NCBI GenBank assembly: GCA_005223375.1
Contig: RXOD01005724.1
Location: 1-12,750, forward strand
Length of the DNA stretch: 12,750 nucleotides
Source: Amoebophrya sp. AT5.2
Lineage: Eukaryota; Sar; Dinophyceae; Syndiniales; Amoebophryaceae
Direction: 5' to 3'
Under the pieces are notes generated by a model that was given only the letters and a program-made list of their open reading frames with translations, made no database searches and was not told the origin of the DNA. The position numbers and the translations under genes were made by a program. This document shows, piece after piece, positions 1 through 10,100 of the stretch (the first letter of the stretch is position 1; every line of letters starts with the position of its first letter).

Positions 1-319
1 CCACCCCGACCCCCACCAACTGACCCACCACGGACCCCACCTCGACCCACGCAGGGGCCCCCCCACCTCGGGACCCACCTCGACCCACAAAAACTAAGGC
101 GGGAAGCGATTCCGAGAAGGGACCCCATTTGGACCCACCTCGACCCCCACCAACTGACCCACCACGGACCCCACCGCGACCCACTCAGGGGCCCCCCCAC
201 CTCGGGACCCACCTCGACCCACAAAAACTAAGGCGGGAAGCGATTCCGAGAAGGGACCTCATTTGGACCCACCTCGACCCCCACCAACCGACCCACCACG
301 GACCCCACCTCGACCCACG
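1..319. repeat. 134-bp tandem repeat, about 2.4 copies
   Basis: Unit 1 is 1-134, unit 2 is 135-268, and a partial unit 3 runs 269-319. Units 1 and 2 differ at about four positions (roughly 97% identity). Within each unit a shorter theme around ACCCCACCTCGACCCAC recurs several times, so the array is nested. Each unit also has a less repetitive segment around AAAAACTAAGGCGGGAAGCG. The plus strand is C-rich, so the minus strand carries many runs of three or more G. The array touches the window edge and probably continues to the left. Open frames through it (for example the proline-rich plus-strand frame 129-431) are by-products of the repeat. Confidence 0.95.
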
Positions 320-419
320 ACGGACCCCACCGCCGGAACATTCTAAATTAACAGAATATGTACTAATTGAAAAGAAACGGAAAGCTGGTCAATCCAAATA
401 TAGTTGTTATATGAAAATG

Positions 420-738
420 TCACTTCAGTAGAGAAAAGATGTACTGGTCGAATTTTGCGCGTTTCAAGGGGTCCGTGAGCACGACGAAGGCCTCGGCGAT
501 TTCCCGGAAGTGCTCGGAGTTGCCAGAATCCTTGTCTGGGTGGTACTTCAGCGCGAGCCTGTAGTGTGCGACGTATTCATCAATGCACATGTAGTTATGT
601 TTCTGTTTCAAGCTCGCTGTTGTTCAACGAACAGACCGAAACGCATTTTTTCTATACGTACCTTCTGTAGCTGTTCTTCAGCTCGAAGTCCGTCGCTGTT
701 CTCGACACCTCGAGGGTGTCGTAGTAATTTCGCGGCAT
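420..738 (-). CDS. Small J-domain (DnaJ/HSP40-type) protein, two exons
   Basis: Exon 1 is 738-662, the intron 661-559, exon 2 is 558-420, giving 71 residues. J domains recruit Hsp70 chaperones and stimulate their ATPase. The start [12 protein letters not shown] is the usual opening of a J domain; helix II contains [13 protein letters not shown] with the essential HPD at residues 32-34, and helix III/IV contains [14 protein letters not shown] and KRAKFDQY. The donor is AAG/GTACGT and the acceptor CTACAG/G; splicing restores the family sequence exactly across the junction. The ATG at 738 has A at -3. The protein stops right after the J domain with IFSLLK instead of the usual glycine-rich linker, so either it is a J-domain-only protein or another exon lies to the left, in or past the repeat array. 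The cellular partner cannot be told. Confidence 0.85.
559..661 (-). other. Intron of the J-domain gene (103 bp)
   Basis: GT donor (AAG/GTACGTATAG) and AG acceptor (CACTACAG/GCTCGC) on the minus strand. Removing it joins SYRR to LALKYHPDK in frame. CTACAG occurs both just before the donor and at the acceptor. The Met-initiated open frame that appears to start at 611 is this intron read through. Confidence 0.85.
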
Positions 739-1754
739 CTTGTATGCCAGAAGTACAGTTTTAGCCTTACTGTCGGGATAAATCCTACTAGAGAGTGGCA
801 TTTTTATTTTTAATTTTGTTCCCAATTCATTGGTCGAGCTATTGCACTTGCAGCAGGCAAAAGAGCTTGCCCCTCGACACTGAGATGGAGGTCCTGCAAA
901 TGTTTTAATCGCTCTTCGTCTTCTTCTTCACCACCATATTGTGATTCACTCACTACTGTAGAATTTTTTTTCGACGAATATATTATTCGAATACGACCTC
1001 GAGTGCTCTCTCTTTGCCTCTCCTTCGGTCTTCGACGTATCTCTGGGTATAACCGAGGACGGCGCCTTCGACACGTAGGCAGCTGCTGTCGCTCGCTTGA
1101 ACGAACATCGATCTAGTGTCACACCGAGGACGTGGACGAGGTATTAGCCATCCACTGCCACGACCGCAGCTGGTGCCACCACAGCTGCGCGGCAGTTTGT
1201 GCTTAATGCACAAATTCTTGACGACTACGAATCTTGGATTTGAAAAAGTTTGCACAAGTGCAGCAGGCGCGCCAAGTTTTTTGCGAGGTAGGCCGCGGCT
1301 GTATGCCTATATTCATGAACAAAATCTTCATGGAGAGAAGCACGACACTGGCCACGTATTCCTCGTACAGCAAGAACGGAAAGTTGCAGTGGCGTCGCTC
1401 GCCGCGACTTGTGCTGTATCATGTTTGTATGTTGGTCTTGTACTTGTTGTTCGTCTTCTCAGTTCTGCCGATTATAATCCCATTATGACATCATCCAGCA
1501 TGACATAAGTAGGCGTAGCGTTTCTCGAGCTCTACGACTGCAACTGCGTGTGCGTCTCCTACAACTTCTCAGTATACAGTATCTTGCCCCACCCCCAGTT
1601 GTTGTACTGTACAAGACGTACAACTGCTTAGCGTTTAACCTCACTTGCTTCCACCTCCTTCTCCACGTCCACGTGCTGCAGCGGACGGCTACCACCCGGT
1701 ATTGAAGAACAGCGTGCTGTAAGTCACAGGCACCTCGTCCGGCTCCGGCTCCGC
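739..1754. other. Intergenic stretch with weak open frames, no confident gene
   Basis: Between the J-domain gene and the FKBP gene I recognise no protein family. Three open frames are worth recording. (1) Minus strand 1112-810 is open for 100 codons up to a TAA and has a protein-like C-terminal part with an acidic stretch GGEEEDEERLKHLQDL, but no early ATG, so it would have to be a terminal exon. (2) Plus strand 1116-1508 is a 130-codon frame with one hydrophobic, membrane-type segment near residues 90-113. (3) Minus strand around 1402-1300 encodes a hydrophobic run NFPFLLYEEYVASVVLLSMK in the opposite strand of (2). Frames 2 and 3 overlap and cannot both be real. Because neighbouring genes are on the minus strand with short introns, a small spliced minus-strand gene is possible but unproven. 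Confidence 0.4.
810..1112 (-). CDS. Possible terminal exon of an unrecognised minus-strand gene
   Basis: The frame is open from just after a TAG at 1115-1113 to a TAA at 812-810. The second half has acidic and amphipathic sequence (EEEDEERLKHLQDLHLSVEG, ending ARPMNWEQN) with mixed, protein-like codons. The first half is arginine-rich and may be intron or untranslated sequence; a possible acceptor TTCTACAG lies near 955. There is no usable start codon, so this could only be the last exon of a gene whose upstream exons would lie between about 1112 and 1750. I recognise no family. It ends 72 bp before the start codon of the J-domain gene on the same strand. Confidence 0.2.
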   Translation of the reverse strand: MDVRSSERQQLPTCRRRRPRLYPEIRRRPKERQRESTRGRIRIIYSSKKNSTVVSESQYGGEEEDEERLKHLQDLHLSVEGQALLPAASAIARPMNWEQN

Positions 1755-2741
1755 CTACAACTCCGCCTTCGGCTTGGTCGCTCCCTTGATTTTCATGATC
1801 TCCATGGTGAACACGAGCGTGGATCCGGCCGGGATGTCCTGTCCCATGGCGCGCTCGCCGTACGCCAGCTCGGGGGGAATGTACATCTCCCACTTGTCGC
1901 CCTGCACCATCAACTGCATCGCCTCAGTCCAACCCTTGATCACCTGCGAAGAAGCGAAAGGGCGCAAACAGACAGTAACGATCCAAAGAAATGCATTTAT
2001 GGGAGATTTGCTGGTAGTTTATGTTTATTCTTTCGCTCCTTTGTACTTTTTCGCTTTCTGTTTCTTCGAGCCGTTCCTACGAAGGGTAAGGTTGTGAAAA
2101 AACAGAAGAATATGGCGATGAGACAACCCCTCACCTGGTTGGGCGCGAAGGTGGTCGGCGCACCGCGGTCGTACGAGGAGTCGAATTGCTTGCCGTTAAT
2201 CAATGTTCCCTTGTAGTGGCACTCGCACGGAGTCCCAACCAGCGGGTGAGCGGTACCCTCGCCAGCGTTTAGGACCTGATATCGGGGATTCAATCGTCGA
2301 TGGACTGACTGATGATTGAAAATAGTCGACTGCTGCTGGAATTGGAAAACAATTGATATCAAATAAAGGCTTCCATTGCGGCGCTCGCGTTTCTGCTTCG
2401 TAATACTCATGCAGCATTTGCATAAAAAAATATTGATCATGAACGCCGGCCCGCAGCACATACTACAGCTGATGGCTGATGCTGATCTAATTCATTAATA
2501 AATTATGCTCATTGTCTTGCGACCAGCAACATCAGTCCTTGACATCCTGCAACAAATTCCGAGAGATGAAGTGCTGCCCTACCTTGTACGCCAGTCCTGA
2601 TGGCAGTGTGATCACGTCCGCCTCTTTCTTCTTGTCTTCGAGCCATTTCAGGCCCTCCGCTTTGGTCGGCATCTTCGCAGCTACGAGGGAGGAAGACAGC
2701 GCCGCAGTGGCGGCCAACATCAAATTCCGAAGCACGGCCAT
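1755..2741 (-). CDS. FKBP-type peptidyl-prolyl isomerase, secretory/ER, three exons
   Basis: Exons are 2741-2583, 2275-2135 and 1943-1755, giving 162 residues. FKBPs catalyse cis-trans isomerisation of prolyl bonds. Residues 1-22 are a hydrophobic signal peptide (LMLAATAALSSSLVAA). A lysine-rich helix and LPSGLAYKVLNAGEG follow, typical of MIP/FKBP22-like proteins. The FKBP fold covers about 65-157, with the pocket residues visible: HYKGTL (Tyr74), FDSSY (Phe84, Asp85), TTFAPNQ (Phe96), VIKGW (Trp105), ELAYGER (Tyr128) and LVFTMEI (Phe145). Gln100 replaces the Glu of FKBP12, which is common in this subgroup. The C-terminus KAEL resembles KDEL-type retrieval signals, as in the RTEL end of animal FKBP2, so an ER-lumen folding role is likely. 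The start ATCATGG fits a eukaryotic start context. Both introns are GT-AG and phase 0. Confidence 0.93.
1944..2134 (-). other. FKBP intron 2 (191 bp)
   Basis: The donor is AACCAG/GTGAGG and the acceptor TTCGCAG/GTGATC, phase 0; removing it joins TTFAPNQ to VIKGW. The seven bases CAGGTGA occur at both splice junctions, so the intron sits between short direct repeats. Confidence 0.92.
2276..2582 (-). other. FKBP intron 1 (307 bp)
   Basis: The donor is AAG/GTAGGG and the acceptor ATATCAG/GTCC, phase 0; removing it joins LPSGLAYK to VLNAGEG. It is more AT-rich than the flanking exons and holds no recognisable nested gene. Confidence 0.92.
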
Positions 2742-4165
2742 GATCGGGTCTTCTCGGTAGAGCTATGCTCTCAGCAGGCGTTCTTTAGGTGGAACGATGA
2801 AGAACAATTAGACGCGATGAAGCGGCTAACGCTATTAAGAGCGTATTCTTAGAAGTGGTGGAGAAAATATTGCTGTGTATTTGTTGTAGTCGTGATCATG
2901 GAGTTCTTGTTCTTATTAGTTTTTGCGAAAACCAGGCATCGAGGCTACTTTTGTGCGGTCGTGTGTACGACAGAAAACTCAGCCACTTATTCAGGAGATA
3001 TTATGGTAAGTATCGTCTTTGTGGCCTTGTGCTTGACTTTGCCGATTCGCATTCGCGTTTGCGTTTGGTCGTGATATTGACTGATCCAAAGAAGAGTAGG
3101 TAGATCTGGACGAGCGCGAGAGCACAGCTGCTCCGTAGTGGCGCTATCTTCATCTGTGTGTGTGTCACGACGGGATTTTTATCATTATTTCGTCCACGGC
3201 CACCGCATACAGCATACCATGCAAGAAGGAATCACATGGAAGATCTGGCACGTGGTTGAGGTTGAACAATATCAGCATCAGGAAAAGTACGAGTACGTGT
3301 ACGAGTGCCACGATTTGAATTTGTGTCATAGCTTCGGAAGAACACGATGGCTGAACACTCACGTCGACAGGTCCATCGCTCCTCCGCTTCGAGGTTAACC
3401 GTGATAGCACGGCGGTAGCCTCTACGACTACGGGGTAAAGAAAAAATAGCCTACTCATGGGGTCACTCCGGATGAAAGATATGGTCATTTGAGATGATTT
3501 AGTTCCTGCGAAGACCAACTGTAGCTCGAGGAATCGTGGGACGCTCCAGCGCGACAGTGAAATACAAGAAGATCGGTCAGTGCTTCAGGGATGATAATAA
3601 GTAGATAGTGTCAAACAACAAGGGATGAGCTGCGGCGAAGCGCAGGTCTGACGTCAAAAATAAGTAGACCAAGCGCAGGTCAGACGTAAAAAATGAAAGA
3701 TGAAGCTTTACAACCTTTTAGTTGTGACGGTTGTAGCTGTTGTACCTTCTATGTCATGAATGTATGATGATCAATAGAGACACTTACATATATATTTCTT
3801 CTGATCGATCCTGACGGCAGTGCTTGCTTGTTTCTTTCCGATGAAGTCGATCACGTTCTGCATACGATGAAAGTTTTCTGTCGTGAGAGGGCTTGTCCTT
3901 AACCTTATTTAAGCCGAAGTGAGATGATGTACATGATATAGCAGTATGCTTAATACAGAAGATTCAAATTTATGAGCGAAAAGTCGGCGTCGGTGGATGG
4001 TAAGTCAATCCATTGCTTGCACCTGTTGCGGTCCGTGCTCGTTCCTTCTTCCTGTAGGCTTCTCCACCAGACTTTTTGCTGTATTATGTCAGTGCGTGTG
4101 CGACGGATAGGGATATACGATAATTGCTCGCAACAAATAAAGTAAGAAACGTTCATCAAACGTTC
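2742..4165. other. Intergenic stretch, no confident gene
   Basis: About 1.4 kb between the FKBP start and the end of the helicase gene. It carries a short direct repeat (3638-3694, listed separately). A minus-strand frame 3518-3165 (117 codons; a shorter start at 3329) contains one hydrophobic segment IVALVHVLVLFLMLILF, and an overlapping plus-strand frame 3138-3398 is equally open; neither matches a family I know. A minus-strand frame from 4165 to 3950 follows the helicase stop codon in the same phase. The promoter of the FKBP gene must lie in the left part, but I see no clear TATA-type or other core element. Confidence 0.5.
3638..3694. repeat. Two-copy direct repeat, 24 bp at 33-bp spacing
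   Basis: Copy 1 is 3638-3661 and copy 2 is 3671-3694. Both begin AAGCGCAGGTC and differ at only a few bases. Copy 1 contains the palindrome TGACGTCA; copy 2 has lost it (AGACGTAA). It lies in the long gap upstream of the FKBP gene. Confidence 0.8.
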
Positions 4166-7100
4166 CTACTTCCTGACTTTCCTTCTCGATTGCCACTGGC
4201 GAAAGCCAACGATGATCAGCTCCACCGCTTTTTGTCTCTTGTCCAAGTCCATCAAGCCCCCTCGTACTGGAGCAGCGTTCCCACTTTTTCTTCCTCTCGC
4301 TTGCTCCGCGTCCGCTAGCGCCTTGTTCCGTCTTTCGAACAGAAAAGCCACCTTATCGAGCAGTCGCAGAAAAGAGGCGTCTGCTTCGAGCATCTCCAAG
4401 GTGGTCCCAGTTACGACTGGCCGCGCAGCGCCGGCAACCACACCGCCGGGGCCATTGCATCGCTTGAAGTATGCCCGCTCGCACTTACGCAGCAGCGGCT
4501 CAAGAATTTTGTCTTTCCACTTCTTTTCGATTTCCTTTCCACCAGCACCACCCCGACCGAGACCGTTGGCATTCGTTCCGGCAGTGACGTGCGATATCAT
4601 CTTTACTGCAGCGCCAGAGTCTGCGTGTGCGTGGTTTGCTACTCTGCGGAAGAACTGGAGGATAGCAGCGACCGCGGCGGTCTTCTTCCACATCCATTCA
4701 GCTTTCGGCCGCTTGCTGTGATCGTTCTGCAGCTGGAGGAGTGCTTTGCAGAGCGGTGCAAATCCGTCTTCGATCGCGCTCGCGAGATCGTCGAGTAGAG
4801 GGCGGAAGAAGGGATCCCCTTTCGCGACAATACTCTTCGCAATCGCGTCGAAACTTCCGTAGGCCCCCTTGGTGAGAAGAAGTTGTCGTGCATTGATGGG
4901 AAATTTGCGGATGCTGTAGTGCCCGATCGCGAGGAGCAGGCTCTCCTTGCGCAGCTTGTCCTTATCGTCCTCGTCCTTTCGACCTGTAGCTGCAGGCGTA
5001 TTCGTGACCATGTCCATACTCATACTGGCTACGACGCTAGAAAGATCGCTGATAGTTTTCGAGCGCTTTTTTGACCGGCTCTGCTGAATGCGCTCGCGTA
5101 TGAGTAAAAGCAGTGGCTTGAGCACAACGCGACGAAGAAGTTCCTTTTGGCGGTCGGAAATCGAGCTGTCCCACGTCGTTCGGCGCCAGTTGGCGTCGCT
5201 CTGCCGGAGGTAAGTGTCATCTTCTTCATTCTTGCGGGACCCGCTGAGGCCCAACGCTGGCTGTTTGCGGTCGCTATCTTGGTCGCGATGAGCAGATGTT
5301 TTGGTGGGGCTATGTTCGAAGCTGCTATCACCAGGAGAGCTACCTGTAATTTGCGGTTTCAGTCACTCACACACGACACGACAGGGACAAACACAGGACA
5401 AGGCTGCAGCGATAAAAACTGGCTGTGCATCTTTTCCAGCAGAACTACAAATACCATCAAGAATGATTCTGCCGCCGAAGTGGTCGCTCTCATTTTTCAT
5501 CTGGTGCTCGCCTGCTGAAGAAGCTGAGGCCGCTGGTCCTAAGCATTTACGGCTTTCCGTCTTCGCTGTGGTCTGTGCCGCCGATGCCGGCTCATGTAGG
5601 GCGTCATACGGCCACGCGTCGCGCAGCGAGCGGCAACACTGCTCGCGCTGCGACCACAGGTAATATTTCTTCGGCCGTTGTTTCACAGGCAATTCCCGAA
5701 CCCAGCCGGAGTAGTATCCTGCGTCAACCGCTGGCGCGTTTGCGGGCGGTTTCTTGCGGTCTAGCACCAGCAGTTCATCTGTGCCTAACGCCAGCAAACT
5801 CCGCTGCAATGCGGGCAGCATGAACGGATGAATCGGACTCCCCCTCATCAGCTGCTGGAGAATTTCTTTCATTGGCTCCGGTGCGAGAAATGTCGACCCC
5901 CATTGATCCGGCGAGCGCGCCCAGCTTCCGCCGTGAGCCCGAACGTAATCGAAACGCTCATAAATGGGGTGAGCTAGCCTTGGATCAACCGCACAGTTGA
6001 ACAGTAGAAGCAAAGCGCGAAACTGCGACACGCGCAAACAATCACCCAGCCCATCGCGCTCGTCGGCAGGGAAGAACCTTTCCACCAGCTGAGTGCTTTG
6101 CCATCGTGCGTGCGTCGTCACAAACGCGAAAAGCGACATGATATTGCTTTGCAGACACGACTTCGCTAATTGCACATCCGTCTCGCCAGCCGCAGTGGAA
6201 TCCCAGAAACCGTCAACGAAAAAGGGAGCGAATAGCGCTTCACTACCCGCAAGATGCCGTTGGTACAAGGACCGCGCCAGTGGTAGCCGGCACAACTGCG
6301 AGTACCGGAGAAGATGCCACACTGCAGCTCGCTCGATGGTGTCCAGAAATGCTTTCGCGCTCATCGCGAAGGGGACTCTGCAAAGCAATGTGTTGCACGT
6401 CCGCGTCGCGCCGTCGCGGTCAACGCGGATACCATCACCAACATCAATAGAATGATCGCGCAACACCGAAAATATCGACAGATCACTCGTGGCACAGTCG
6501 CAGACTCGTTCGATGCGGGTCCAGTCGTATGGGTCCAGGCAGTAGCTTCGGGCATTTCGTCGCCGATGCCAGGCGCGGTGGTTATTACGACGCTCGTACA
6601 AGATCGCCCGCAATTCGTGGCGCATGCTCTGCATTGTTGCGTCGTTTGTTGCTGCGCCGCGAATCTCAATCAATAGCTGATGCGAAATGGCATGCGCGGT
6701 AGGGGTTGCCGCTTTTATTTCCACATCTCGGGCACCGTCATCTTGTGATGATCGCAAGAACCTTGCCAGTCTGTCAAACGGCCATGCCCATGGAGCCACC
6801 GGGCGATCATGCTGCCGGTTCGTCCTTTTGAGCGCGGCAGCGAAGTGCTCGCGCAACCACGCTTCCGGAGCCACGAAGCGCCAGTCCGTCTTCCCTTGTG
6901 GTGGGCGACTAGTCGATTTGAGCGCTTTTTCCTTCGCTGTGTGCATCAGAACGCGCTTATCGATACTGAACTCCCAATAGCCCTCTCCCACGGGGCTTTC
7001 CGTGGTCTGCCGGTGTTGGATCACCACCTTTCGCGCGAGTTCGTGCTCTGGAGAAGCAGCCGGACCATCTTGACCTTCCTCGTGAACGTGAACCCGTGAC

Positions 7101-10100
7101 GTCCGAGACGTCGCGACGGCGGCGTCGTTCTCTACTTGCTCGCGAAAGCGCTCTGCCTCCATGAAATCCGTTTTCACATACAGACCCTCCCTCAGGCGAT
7201 AGTACGAGCCCTGTACCAGGTTCGCGTACGGCCAGATGACGCTCGGCATCTGCATCGTATCAGCTTCATGTTGACAATACACGTGCACAAAGGCGTCCTT
7301 CGTCCGCAATGCTTTTCCGGCTGTTCTTCCTCGCTGCAGCTGCCCCAAGTCAACAAACGACTGTGTTTCGGCTGCTGGAAAGCCCGCGAACCGCAAGCAC
7401 CTGTAAATCGCCATGACCTCTCCATGCGTGAGCAGCCCGCCCCGCACCTCACCGGCTGCCGCGATCAGCGAGCTCGCGCGTTCCTTCATCACCAGCTGCA
7501 ATTTCTTCCGCGGGAGCACGCCGTCTTCGTGCAGAATTCCGCTCGCAGCAGTCCGCAGCGGGACGATGGGATCGCACGCTTCTTCCAAATCCAGAACCGC
7601 GGCACGAAGCTCGCGCCTGATGGCGTCGGCATGCCACAGTATTTTGTCGGTGTCGGTGGCTGCGGCAGCCGCGCGCTGGAATGCTTCGTTGTCCGTGACA
7701 TTGCGCAGCTCGAACGCGAGCGCGCCGCGAATCTGCATGATCCGCGCAATGGTGAACTCGCTGGTTCTTGCGACGTCGTTGTGACTGTCATTGTCGCCGT
7801 CTGTTGCTACCGGAGGGCGCGAGCAGGAGGAGGACGGCGCTGATCGAGTGCTCTTCCTCTCTTTCACTTGTAGCGACGTTCTCCCGGCGGTGATACCGTC
7901 CCCGTCCCCTTCCGGTGTCGCACCATAGTCGGTGAAGCTCTGCCGCAAAACATCTCGCAAGAGGGAGCCCCAGCCTTGACGAAGTCTTCCGCCTCGATCT
8001 TCTCGCCGCCGGTCAGGAACCATCGTGCTTGGAGGAGCGCCCTTGCTGACACCCTTGTTCTCCAAGCTGGTTGCCATTTCTACTGCTTGTTTCACTCCAT
8101 TGAAAACAACTGGTCGCAGAGCGAGAGAGATGGAGCCTGAGTGCAGCACCCCGGGCCGGTGTAGGTCAATTTGTTTCCCCGCGGAGTCCGTCATGTGGAA
8201 CTTCGTACAATAACAATTTGCCAGGGGGCACTTCCCGAGAAGGCACTGGGCCGCACAAGCATCCCGGCCGCCGCGCAATGTTATTTTTTGGATTAGCGCG
8301 AAGTGTTGCAAGGACGCCGCGAGAAGGGACGCTTTCAGGCGCAGCAAGTTCGGCAAGGCAATCTGCGTGTAGAATCGCTCCTCAGAAACCTCCACCCAAG
8401 GATCACGCGCCGCCTTCTCCGAATGCAGCCCAACCACGATTTGTTCGTCATCGTCGTCGTCACCGTCCTCTGCCATGAAACTGGACAACAAGCACAACCG
8501 GTGGCCGTTAAACTCCACGTCAAACAATCCTTTATCTTCTTGCGCTTGTGTTTTCTGTCCGTTTCCGCGTCGAAGCGGGCGTCCATTATCATTGCAGTGT
8601 TGGGGGCCGGCAATTCTCGTGATAACGTAATTGAGCAACCCGTCGAGGCCGACTCGGGCTTCTGATCCCTGGCGGCCGTGCGTCGCCTTCGCAGCCGACT
8701 GGACGTCTAGCTGTCCGAAAAGAACAGCGGCAAGCCCTTGACAAAACGCCGAGGGATATCGATGGTTCAGGATTTCTCCGGACCTCGGATCTCGGAGAGT
8801 GGCAATCTCCGCTTCGCGCGTGGGCGTGCGCGTGGCGCTTTCCGGTGTGAAGAAGAAGCTGCTTAGGTAACCATGTAGCTGCGTCAAGGATAGCAAGAGC
8901 ATGAGAGAAAGAAAGTTTCCGCCGTTGTAGTTGAGCTCGCACAGTCTGTATTCTCCAGTTTCTGTCAGAAACTGGAGAATTTCACCCCCGCGATACATGA
9001 CGGATAACAGGTGATCAAGCGCGGTGGGCAAGCCACTTGATCGGCTGACTCCGCGTCCCTTCGGCGGTCTGTTCTTCGGGGAACCGCCCGCACTTATTTC
9101 GTTGATCAAAAGCGAGACCATGACAGCTGCCTGCTGCTTCAGCGCTGCGTCATGCTGGTAGAGATCAATGATACGAGCTGGTGATGAAAGTGCCTCTTCT
9201 AGATCTAGAGCTATTAGTTGTAGTGCGACGACTTGTTCTTTTTCGACTACGAGGAAAGATTGCGAGAGGCGCGCAAGTTGCGTGTGACAGGCGTCGTGTG
9301 AGGCGCGCAAGCTGTTGTGCTCCCCGGCAACGACTTGCATCAACTTAAAGAGCTCGACCCCGTTGTTGGGGAATGCAAGCGCATCGACGTCGACCCCGGC
9401 GCCGCGTTTTGGCCTCTGTGACGCATGTTCGCTGGTGGGTTGCTCTGCCATGTCCTGCAGAGCTTGCGCGAAGAGAGCCCCCCTTGTTTTTAACCACAAA
9501 GTGACTGCCTCTGCACCATTCGCAAACCGGCGCGTCCGCGCCGAAAGAGAGCAGAGATGGTCGCGTGATCCCTCAAGTGCGAGAAGAGGCGGCGCTTCCT
9601 TGCAGCGTGCAGTCCATTCATCTTGCAACTCGGCGCAGAATTTCGATAGGAGTGCGTTTGCTTCATCCAATGCGCCTTGGCGCAGCGCCATCTTCGCTGC
9701 GACGACCGCATTACCACGCTTGCGCAGCAGGTCCTTGCCGCAAGAGCGTACCGCGTCAGACTGCGATCTCAGGAACGCCTCGAACGCGCTACCCTGCTGG
9801 GGCTGGTCTTCATCTTCTCTGCCAGCCCGCCCGCGGTCGAGGGCGTCGTACACGACTTCAAGCGCCACTTCAGCAACGGACTTTTCGTCGCTGCGCCGCA
9901 GTATTCGCTTCGCGTTGTCGAGCTGGACGCTCGCCGCACAGGCTTCCGATGCGCGCTTCAGGGACAGTTCAAACTCGTTTGCGTCTCGCCAGTGCCGCAA
10001 CGCCTCCGAAACTTGATTCCCGAGCCAGAGGCATGCCGCCGCGGACTGCGTGTCGTCCCCCTGTTCGAAACAAGTGCTGGCACGCACGAGAATCCGCGTC

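Noticed and set aside
1..319. CRISPR array
   Set aside because: The 134-bp repeats are contiguous with no spacers, in a eukaryotic context.
1689..1757. Alternative genetic code with TAG as an amino acid, suggested by in-phase acidic sequence after the FKBP TAG and open sequence after the helicase TAG
   Set aside because: No TAG, TAA or TGA occurs in more than 2,100 helicase codons, so TAG is used as a stop; the FKBP also ends at the normal family length.
4166..5254. Separate 362-residue gene starting at 5254
   Set aside because: The start there is TTG, there is no early ATG, and the frame is open back to an acceptor that fits the helicase donor in phase.
5363..5454. Hydrophobic, Cys-rich C-terminal tail of the unspliced large frame, looking like a membrane anchor
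   Set aside because: It is intron sequence; a phase-matched GT-AG pair joins the frame to a long downstream exon.
7136..7843. 235-codon plus-strand frame, and similar plus-strand frames at 9315-10016 and 9565-10125
   Set aside because: All lie antisense to the 6.4-kb helicase exon and have no domain-like sequence; they are expected in long GC-rich exons.
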